Assembly: GCA_025024175.1 (NCBI GenBank)
Contig: QCXZ01000137.1
Span: 27,209,327 to 27,273,326, forward strand
DNA: 64,000 nt
Direction: 5' to 3'
Source of the DNA: Rhyzopertha dominica
Lineage: Eukaryota > Arthropoda > Insecta > Coleoptera > Bostrichidae
The notes under the pieces are model-generated. The model searched no databases, was not told where the DNA came from, and saw nothing but the letters and a program-made list of their open reading frames with translations. Position 1 is the stretch's first letter; every line of letters begins with the position of its first letter. This document shows positions 25,701-37,700 of the stretch, one piece after another. The translations under genes and the position numbers were made by a program.

Positions 25701-28700
25701 CCTTTACTTGTTTTTGTTATTTTAAAATCTCGAAAATTCATGATTTGACTTAATTCTATTGATATTAGGAAAGCTTTATCATCATGCCTGACTGTATTAT
25801 CATCAAAAGTACACTGATGCCGTGAACGAAACTACTTCCATTTACTATTTTCTACATTGTTTTTACTTAATATTAACATTTTTGTATAACTGAATATCTT
25901 TTGAAAATATTGAGTTTCAAATTTTCACAAGATAGTTATTGTATTGGTAGTTAACTAATATTGAATTATTGGATTTTATTTTATTTTTTTTTGCCGTTTC
26001 AGTAAATGAAAATGTGTTAACACTTCCACAACTGATAAAGATTTGTCCAGAGTTTTAATCTTCTGCATTGTTTTAAACTGTATAACTCATTGTACAGGCC
26101 ATTTTATTTAATTTTAGTTTCCTGTGCATTCTGTGTCGTGAAAGTCTGTTAAAAAAAGCTTAACAGGTCAACTGTTTAAGAGCCATATGGAGACCCTCCA
26201 CAGATTACGAGCACACAAAATATACAAAACTGAAGAGTTTACCAATAACGTTCAACCATTAATATGCAAATACCCTGCTTTCACTAAATGTAGTGTAATT
26301 AACATTTAAGTTTTTTAATTATATCAAAATATAGTTTATAGTGTTTGTTCTGATAACTAAGATAAAGACAGTGATAGTCCAGGCCATGGCACAGGATGCT
26401 GATGGCAACAAGGACTAAGCAGGATTCATATTTGGATATTCAGAAAGCACTGTTTACACTGTAAGGTTGTAAAATGGAAGGTTCAATACAAATTATTGTT
26501 TTGTCGAAGTCTCGTCTGTCTTCTATAAATACATACATGTACATTTTTAAATAATATTTGCTATATTTTAAAACTTGAAAAAAGACATTAATTAATTGGT
26601 TTTAGGTTGATTTTGACCAGTGGTTTACTGGTACACTAATGGAAGAGTTAAAAGTAAAACATAATAACTACAGGGTGATAAGAAGGAGAGTTTCCTGGTT
26701 AATTGGTAATTGGACAAGTATCAAACTTTCTCCTGAACTGAGGCCTGCTTTGTACGATTGTGTGATAAATTTGTTGGGACCAGAAGAGGACATGGCTGTA
26801 CGACTTACTGCTTCTACTGCTCTTAGGCATGCCATAGATGATTTTGAGTTTAATTCAGAGCAGTTCACACCATATCTGGATACCATATGTGCATTGCTGT
26901 TTAATTTGCTAAAGGAAGCTCATGAGTGTGAAACTAAGGTAAGAGATCTGATGCCGACTTCAGCACAAATAAGGTATACATGTTAAAACAATAACTAGCA
27001 ACTGCTGAGTATTTCACTTTGCTCAAATTATTAGGTTGTGTGTTAATGAAAGGGTTGCCAGAAGTGAAATGGATATGTCATAAACGAGAATTGTAAAAGG
27101 TAACTAATAGATTTCTTAAAAAAGTACTATAGATTGATAATTTGCATAGTTAAGGGGAGCTGAACAAAACCTGCCATTAATGTTCCCAAGGTGGTAGGTG
27201 TTTCTGTATAGAAAAGGTACCGTCGTTGTCGCCATATTATCTCCGAGAAATTGGACGGAAGTTTAATGCCTAAGCGACAAAATTATTATTTCAATGTACT
27301 ATTTGCTACCATCACTGAGAAAAATTTACACTAATTTAATTGGAAAGTGTGTGTGCAAGTTTGAACCCACACAGTTATAAAAATAGTTGGCAGATGTAAT
27401 TATGTCAATATATATAATTTGTCACATTGAGTTATATTTTTTATAAAAGAAGAATTTACAGTTCTTTCAACAGTAATGATATGCTATTAAGCATGTCTAT
27501 GCAACAGCAACTAGCATGGTTATTATTGTTATTTATATATTATTAATTTGACATTTGGCACTAACCTTACAAATAGCCGTTTTAGGTGCAAAATCGTTTC
27601 TTTTTATAAATAAGATCCATGCTTCTCTTCACTCCTGATTCTTTGTCAAACAAAATAATCTGAAACAGTCTCTCTTTGAATCTTACAATCGGGGATGCAA
27701 CAATTTTATATTTTAACTAATCCACTTCACTATGCCGTTGCAGCAGCAGCACTTACTAGGTAATGTATATTGATGGTATCCTCCCTGTAAAGGAACACTA
27801 CCTGTCATTATTAGTGAATATTTTTTATTTTACAGTACAGTACAGTACAGTTACAAATTGAAAATAAACTATGAGGCAAAAGAAAACAATAACGAATCTA
27901 GTCTTAGTTTAAGAGGCAATAGAAAAATGAAGATCATGTATTTATTCTATTTGCGTATAAATGCAAAAACATAGTAAATAGAGAACAAAGTATGTTAGAT
28001 ATTAATATTGATATATTAGTACATCCATAGATATTAATAATGAAGATAAGATAATGGGGGTGTATTCCAGAACATCGTGGCTTGGCAACTCAGCACCGGC
28101 AAATAATGTACATTACTGGATCATACATTAGTAAAAATTGGGAGTTCCTAGCATAAAAAATGAAAACTTGTCCGCTTTGTAGTTTAGCGCTTGCTAGGTA
28201 ATGCTTGAGTGGAGTAACACAATAAACGTTCAGCCTTTCAGACCTTGATTATTAATAATTCCAAAAAGTAATAGATTTTTGTTGAAGGTTAACGAGCATT
28301 TTGATAAGATAATTTTTACTGAAGAGTAATGAGATAGTAGACCACCTTAAAAAGTAATAGATCTATTACCATAGTAATAACACTGGCAACCTTGGTCAAT
28401 TATCAAATGTCAGTTTGGCTCAGCCGCTTGCAATATGGATTTCACTGTGGCTGAATGTCATATGTATATATGAGGTCTAACAATTAAGTAATGAGACTAA
28501 CTGAAAAAACATATATATTTAATAATGAAGATACATTGATATGATTATGATTGCTTTTAAAATACTTTCCTTGGACAGCTAATTCTCATAGCACTTCTGG
28601 AAGGTTTCAATTGATACAGTAACCTTGAGTAACCTTGTTAGGGACCTCTGATTGTCAATTACTGATTTAAAATGCTTTCTTTCACATATTCTTTAACCCG

Positions 28701-31700
28701 GGAGTACAAAAAAGGTTACCTGGAGACATATCTGGTGAATATGGGGTGAGGGGAACTATGGAATGCTTTTTAAAAGGTAAAATGACATGACACATTGTTA
28801 TGGTGAAGGATCCATGTTTTTATGATCTCTAACGACCCTAGAATTCTTCACTTACAGTTTTTCCATGTGGCACAAACTCTTTGTGCACTACTGTTTTCCT
28901 CTCACAGAAGCGAATCGTTATTATTTGCCATGGTTTGCTGAGCCATCTTATTTGTGGAACATACTGAAAGAACCAGCTTTCGTCGTTAGTAATTCATTAT
29001 CTAGAATGGTTGGATCATTTTAAACCTGCTCAAGACAATTAATTATGTGCGATAGACGTTTGCTTATGTTTTTGTTCCTCTGAGAGACTTTTTGGAAATA
29101 CTCCTGTTTTGTGGTAAATTCATAGGTTTTCTGCAAACATTCTAACCATATGCATATCCTGAGCATTGTTGTCAGTTCGCACCTCACCTTTCTCATTGCG
29201 GCTTATCTTCCATGCTTTCTCAACTGTTTTTAAATTCCTTATGCTACTGGAATACTTAAATATGACTCATGGCTTCTTCACCAGATACCTGCACCATTTA
29301 ATCAAAAGGTTCCCTTTGCGGTCTTTCTAAATTTTACGCAAAACTTAATCGAGGTTTGTTACTCTGTATTAAGCTGCTCCATTTTTGTGACAAGTACCAC
29401 TGACATCGATTTGAAAACATGACACAGCTTAAGAAATAACAATTATATGAGGGTAGCAAACAAACAATCTATCGGTGGAGAAGTAATAAGTGAATAATGA
29501 TGCGGAGTCACAGGTTGGCAAGGCTACCACATTCGCAGCAAAAAAAATCAATCTCATTATATAAGAGTCAGACCTTGTATCTTGTCTGCGGTAGTCCTTA
29601 CTTTTATGTATGAAAAATTTAGACTGCAGGAGCTTGATATCAGGAACTTAAAATTTTGATTTAGTTAATAGCAGCTTAATTATTATTGAAAGATTCAAAC
29701 AGCACGAGATGCGTTTAAAACAAAAGAATGTTATACTTAGTGCCTGTAACACTGCATCAAGAAAGATTCTGACTTGCATAATATGTATTTAATATTTGAA
29801 TATTGCTTGAAGTTATAATATTTTATTATAAACTTGCATAATAATTTTACTGAAGTGTGAATTTAAATATGTTAATGCTAGTGATATCCTCGTTTCTTCT
29901 GGTATGTAACTTACCAGTGTTTCAGACATTTTCAGTGTCATAAATAAAACAATATTTTGAAGGTAGGTACCTATTTTGGATTACTACAAAAACTAAATGC
30001 TTTATCATATATAACAAAGAAATAATAACAAAAAGAATTTTATATCTGCAACAGGTGCTTTTACCTGCTTACAAGCTACTTCAAGAAAAATATACTTAAA
30101 TAGGAAATTACTAAATAAAAAATTGTACATTACTGTTAGAAATAGACTTCACAGAAACAGTACTGACATAACAGCGATATGAAATATTACGAAAAAGGAC
30201 AAACATGGAAGGAACTGGAGTTCTGACTGATTTATAAGTTCTGTGGCCTTGAATGTAAAAATTAGAAGATTAACATGGGTTAGATGAACTATTATTTTGA
30301 CCTGTAGGTAAATAAAATTATATGAACTTTTTTTTTAATTTTTCCTTTTCTTAACACAAAACAATGATCACTGGTATTCAATAATTACTACAAAACCAAC
30401 GACACGAATATATCATCACAACCATCTTCTACTTGAATATTTGAAATTAAACAATTCCTGATGTTCCTCCGCATGCAGCCAATTCAGTCTCAAAAATATG
30501 GATACTGAGCTCAAGCCACTAATATAGTAGGCACAGTACACTCAGTTTGTTGTAATTATTAGTGCTGTTTAAATCTCTTTATTGAACAAGGGTGATTATA
30601 ATACAAAACTTTAATCACAGTGTGAACACTGGCTACGAACGAGGTGTGAATAGCGCTCTGTAAATGGGAAACTTGCTTCTGCCACACAGATGGGACAGCA
30701 AAAAATGCTCCAAAGAAACGGCGCAATAAGAACAATTGCGGCAAACAGCATTTTGCAGTGTTTAAAATACGGGTAAATGCGATATACAGGGCACATGAAA
30801 GAACTTGCAAAACTAACTAACTGTTACTGCTATCTGTGAATATATTTTAAAAATTTGCTGTGTCCTTTGGCAGAAGATAACATACTCAATAGTCTTAAAT
30901 TTTAGCTGAAAATGTCTCTAAGGGATAATATTTGATCATATCTGATTTCCTATGTTACACAAGATGATCCAAAATTCTATTTGGTACAAGGCATAGTGTA
31001 CATAAAATATCAGAGAGTATAATCTGAATTCCTGCTCTTGGCAGATTTTGCTTATGTGCCTACTGATTGTTTAACTTAAAAGAAACAATATTAAAAAGAA
31101 AATTTATTGTTAACTAAATGTGGATGCATGTTATATCGAAGAATCCAAATTGCCAAATTCTGTATTAAGGACATTTTAGTCAACTTATTCGGTAGATAAT
31201 AATTTTTTTACATATTTAATGTAACGAACTGGTTCATCTTCAAGTAAATTATTGTATATTTTTGTATAGTATGTAAATGCAGAACTATTATATTGGCGTT
31301 TTTACACAAATTTGTTTATTAAAAATTAAAAGTACATTAAGTAGTTCCTTATAGTTCTTGGCAGAGTATGTCTTGTAGGCAGAAAGCCCAGGGCTTTTTT
31401 AGCAGCTTAAATTTTTTAGGAAAATATACCACTTCTCATCATATGAGATTTGTTTTTGATCATATGCAGTAAATAAACAAAAGATGGATTTTCAAGCTGA
31501 AGTTGCCTTTCTTTCATTAATTTCTTCTATAGGAATAAGTTAAATCAAAAAACTATAGTCTATGAGTATACATCTTTTTATTTCAGATGCATGTGTTGAA
31601 TATAATGACATTAATGGTAGAAAGGGTGGGACAAATAATTAGACCACATTTTGACGCATTGGTACATTACTTACCCTTGTTATGGCAAGAATCTGAAGAG

Positions 31701-34700
31701 CACAATATGCTGAGGTGTGCTATTGTGTCAACATTGGTCCAGATAGTCAAGGCTTTAGGAACTGTTAGTAAAGAGCTCAATCCATTTCTTATACCTATTA
31801 TCCAGTTGGGAACAGATGTTAATCAGGGTGCTATAGTTTATTTATTAGAAGATACACTTGAGTTGTGGCTAACAGTGTTGGAAAATTCTCCAGCGATGAC
31901 AAATGAACTTATGCAACTATTTGCTAATATGCCACCTCTGTTGGGTAAGTAGTTACTATAGTATAGTATTCACATGCATGGTATTAGGACTTTATATCAC
32001 TAATACAGATTTTAATTTATGTGCATATATGTTACAATTGAATCAGTTACTCCTCTGTTGTGTATACTATCCACTTATTAATCTTTGTAATTTCCATTTT
32101 GGTCACATGTAGTATCTGTAAACTCTTGAATAAGACTGTTTATAAAATAACAATACATGAATTAATAAAAATAAAATATTAAATTGTTTTATTAATTTTA
32201 CAATTGAGTTAATATTCGTCAAGAAATGACTTTATATGCATCAGATTTGATAATGGCAATAAAAATATGGTAAAACAATAAGCAAAAAAATGGAAAGCAC
32301 TATAAATTTGTCTACATAGTAAACATTAATCAATTCAACAGTTTGAACGTATCAGTTAAAGATGCAATACTTCATTGATGAACAATTTGATATTATTTAT
32401 TTCTTAAAAAAAGAGACTAGTGCTGCAACCTAGGCAAATGCTTGAATGTCAAGGGTAAAATAAATAAAGAAATTTAATACGTATTCCACATTGAAAACCA
32501 GACCAGAACACTGTATGCAATGTTGTCAGTTTTACTAGCTATTATAAAGCATTCTTAAAGATTAAAGATTGTTTCATGAGGCATACACACTCAAAATCTT
32601 GGAAGAACAATTATTAAAATGAAAGCACAAAAACGCAATAGACAACTGATGCATGAATATGCACCCCACATTTTTTGTTTCAAATCTTACAAATATTTTC
32701 ATAGCTATTAAAAACCATAATTATACATTTTCTGAACAATCTGCATGGGGTTAGGAATCTGCATGCGGTTATAAATCTGTATGGGACTAGGAGAAATTAT
32801 TTTATACTTTTTGGTGTAATTTAAAAACATAAATTAAAAATTATTTTTTATTTCAATAATTATTCTCTGCTTTTTAGTTGTTAGTCTTGCATGCATATAA
32901 TTTTGCAATCGATTTTGAATCTTTAAAATTTCGGAAAATACACATAAATTTTGATTTATTTCAGTTTTTTTTCCACCTAATCATATCTGAAATCAAAATC
33001 TTTTACACCTGCTTATCAATAATAAAGCTTTGCTGAAAAAAAGTGACGTCAACAGGACATGGTATTCCCAAGCGGTCACACATCCAAGTACTGACCATGC
33101 CTGATGTTACTTAACTTCGGTGATCGGTTTTGAAGCGCTTTTGTCAACCTAATATAGCTGTTGAAGTTATGTTCATGATTTTGTTCTGTATATGAAACAA
33201 AACTGTTTTAATTATTAGGACTATAAAATAGTCAATATTGCATTGTCATCCAGTTCTAAGCTATGTTTAAACTTTCAAGTATCTATGTAGCTCATCAGGA
33301 AATTAGTTAAAATATATGCAAAAATTGTACCATACCAAGCGGGCAAACAGACACCAAAGGGAGTTAATAAAAACATGTTAGTTAATATTTGGACAGGTAT
33401 TTTTGGGGATTGCATTGTAGAATCTTTTTTTTGTCTTGCAATCTAAATGTAGAAAATATATAGTTGGGTCTATCAGCATCTTTGGTAAATTTTGGTCCCG
33501 TCATTAAAAAAAAAATAAATCTCAACTATTAAAATGAAACAAATTCACTTTTGCTTTTGTGATGGTATACATTGTAAACAAAACGTTATACCACCACTGT
33601 TGTTATGAAAACAGAAAAATTTTAATGCTTTAATTTTAAATTACACTTCACAAGTTGCTATTAATAAAAGCTTTCCTGCTTTTGCAATATTGATTTCTGT
33701 GTTTTAAATAGTTCGTACACTTCAATTCAGCTCTATCTGTGTGCCACGTTGTGTGCAAAATGTAAAATTAAGGTGAAATTAAATTGAATTTGTTAAATTT
33801 TTTGTCTATTACCTTCTTTCAGAATACTCTTCAGAAAACCTGCGTTGTTGCTTACTGATCATGTTGGCCCAAACGCTACTTGCTCCTGAAATGGTACTGC
33901 GGACCTATGGTATTGAAATTATGAAAATATGTGATAACCTAATGGCTGACATGAGGTCAGAGGGAATTGTTATGTTAATCAGGCTTGTTGAAACATTCAT
34001 TCGAGTCTCACCAGAAGTTGGCTGTGAAACAGTGAAGCCAATTTTGCCTCGAATATTTGAGTAAGTGGTTTTATTATTAGCATACCTATATTTAATTAAA
34101 ACATATTTTTTGCAGAAAAATATATGAGGGAGATGATTTACCAATGATACTTTCATGGTATTTGTGTATTCTTGCAAGAATAATACTTGCATCACATGAA
34201 GTGTTTAGTCAGACCATTAATATTCTCGCTCGTAGTCATAATGATAGTGACTATAATATTATATCAAAAATTATGGATGTTTGGTTAGCAAAGATGTGTA
34301 ATGTCTCACAGATAGAACAACGAAAATTATTGGGTAAGTAAATTAAATTTTGTCTTTGAATATGAGATTAGCAGTAATAATTTATGTTAGATTATAGGGT
34401 AAATGGTCATGATTAATCTTAAAAATTGATATAGATATATGACTTACAAGAAGATGAAATCTACTGTTTTAATCATATTTTAAACAAATTCTTCTGGAGT
34501 TACAGTTGTGTTTTATTATAATTTTGTTTGCATTTTAGGGCATAATAAACATATTTAATACTCAATATAATTAATAAAATATTTAGTTTTTTTTTAGACT
34601 GAAGTGCAAAAACATTTTTTTCTTACTTTCAGAAAAATGTTTCTGATTGTTTCTTTAGGTGATGCCCTATGAGATGAAAGTGATAGTTCAGAATATTGTA

Positions 34701-37700
34701 TCATGATAGCATGTGGTTTTGTGCTGAATACCAATTCTCTTCACTAGTTTTATTAGGTATATATTCATAAATCGGTACGTTTCTGTCTTTGTCACAACAC
34801 AATTAAGTATTGTCATAATTTGAACAAGAAAGAAGCAAACATGGCATCTTGCATTATCATTCCAAACCAGCTTGTTTCAACTGTATGGGTTTGCTCCTTC
34901 TACAGGGTGTTCACGCTAACAGTCTACAATAGCTAACTTTTTTATTTGAAATTTTAGAGTAGTGGTTTAAATGGGGAAGTTTCTTAATTTTTTGAGAAGA
35001 ATTTTATGGTGTTTACAAAAAAACAATTGAACGTCAACTGTCGGAGATATTGACTACAAGTTTGATATTTTAAATAGAACAACCCTATTTTTTCTAGCGC
35101 ATTCGATTGGGCACATTGAATTAAACAAAAAAGTACTAAGATACCAATACCCTATCTTCATTTGTTTTTGAGATATTCCGGGTAAAATGATTTGTGTTCA
35201 CGCTAACGGTCTACAATAGCTAACTTTTTTATTTGAAATCGTAGAATGATGTTCAATTGTTTTCTTGTAAACACCATAAAGTCCTTCTCAAAAAATTAAG
35301 AAACTCCCCCATTTAAACCACTACTCTAAAATTTCAAATAAAAAAGTTAGCCATTGTAGACTGTTAGTGTGAACACAAATCATTCTACCAGGAATATCTC
35401 AAACACAAATGAAGATAGGGTATTGGTATCTTAATACTTCTTTGTTTAATTCAATGTGCCCAAAAGAATGCGCTAGAAAAAATAGGGTCGTTGTATTTAA
35501 AATAACAAACTTGTAGTCAATAACTCTGACAGTTGACGTTCAATTGTTTCTTTGTAGACACCATAAAATTCTTCTCGAAAAATCAAGAAACTTCCCCATT
35601 TAAACCACTACTCTAAAATTTCAAATAAAAAAATTAGCTATTGTAGACTGATAGCATGAACACAAATCATTCTACCCGGAATATCTCAAAAATAAATGAA
35701 GATAGGGTTTGGTATCTTGATACTCTTTTGTTTAATTCAATGTGCCCAATTTAATGCATTAGAAAAAATAGGGTCGTTCTATTTAAAATTTCAAACTTGT
35801 AGTCAATATCTCCGACAGTTGATGTTCAATTGTTTTTTTGTAAACACCATAAAATTCTTCTCAAAAAATTAAGAAACTTCCCCTTTTAAACCACTACTCT
35901 AAAATTTCAAATAAAAAAGTTAGCTATTGTAGACTGTTATATACAGAATTTATACATAATATACAGAATTTATCATATTTGTCTACATTAGATTTTTATC
36001 AACAGAAATTAAAAGAATTGCCAAAGTAACTTTAGTTAGGAATTGTGCTAAAAGAAAACACTACTATGTGTTTCAAAAGTAGAAATAACCTCTAATTTGC
36101 AATGCATACTTGGCTTATGGTGACGAATTTCATTTACAGTCATCGTTTGATGCTGGGAAAATAATCACAGTGCTTGCATACATCGTCATCTATAAAAAAA
36201 ATTGATGACATCAACATCCTTGTTACTTAAATGGACTATTATACCTGAATTTCTTGTTATATTATGTTTGAAGCTTAAAAACATCATGAGTTTAAGAACA
36301 ACTTTTTTAATAATTATGATCACATACATAATGTTGGTTCGGTTAACCATTGTTAAAAATTGCTGCTATTAATTTTATTGTATGCATCATTGTTATATCC
36401 ACCATAGAAAACCCACAACTAACGTAGAATGACAACTGCAGTATATTGTCTATCAACTGGAAAACAGCGCCTTATGCGGACTTGGAGAAAATTACTTGGC
36501 AGAGAGCGTGAATTTCAAATATAGTGATTCGCTAAATTCAGTCAAAGCAAAGATGTATTGAAAATTAAAAATTTCGATTAAATATTTTTCAGGTATTTAT
36601 TGATAAATAAAAATGCCTTAATCCTACTGGTATCATTTAAATATTTAGTAGTTGCTATTACAAATTAGTAATTCTTTATAGAATCTTACAGGAAAAATGT
36701 TAAAGTTCTGTAACTCTACCACAGAACACATACAAGTAGGAAATTAAGCATAAAGATTAAGATACAAAAGAAATCGATATGTTAAATCATACTAAATACT
36801 AAAATGTAATTAGTGAACAATCAAAATAAATGAAATTTAGTGTGGGAACTTAAAACAAGACAAAATAAATAACTTCATCTATATCCCTCTTAACATTTAT
36901 AAACAAAATTACAAATTTAGGAACTTTCAGAGTTTGAGTAAATACCTGCCCAAACAAGGAAATAATAAATTAATATGCCTACCAAGCTATCAAAACTTGA
37001 AAAATGCGATTTAGATTTTTCTTCCTCTACATCTTACCACTTTCAGAATTTCCTTCTTCATATTCTATAGATCTTATAAGATCATTGAAATTAACATTTT
37101 CCTTATCTCTTAAAAGTATTATAATGACCTCGAAGATGTGAATTTTATATCTGGTGAGATTTTAGCTATATAACCAACAACACTGTTGCAGCGTCTAATG
37201 GTTTGAGCATATCAAATGTTTTAGGTAAAGATATGTTTGTACTATTTTCTGTTAAAGATGGCCTAGCTTCTGGTTCTGGTAAACCTTGAAACCAACATTT
37301 TACATTAAAACAGTCAAAATATTCCCATGATCTTTGTGATTGCTTCCCACTGAGTGCTTAGCCAGTAGTCCATTGACAAAGGAGGATTTATAAAAACACC
37401 TAAGGGGTACACAGGTGGGGTTATTAAATCTCTGGCTTCTCTGAAGACTTTTTCCAAAAAAAGTTCTGATGGGATATTTGTAGAATCTTCGTATTTTTAA
37501 ACTTCAGATTTTAGATATTTATTTGAACCTTTATCATGTGTGCAATATGTTTGTCACACAGATGTTGATTGTTAATGAAAAGTTCGGGAAATTTCACAGG
37601 ATGGGGAAACCTACGACACAGATCCAAATTACTAGGTTGGCAGTTTAGGACTGTATATCCCGCTTTACTCATGGCTGCACAGTAAGAACTAAAAACACGA

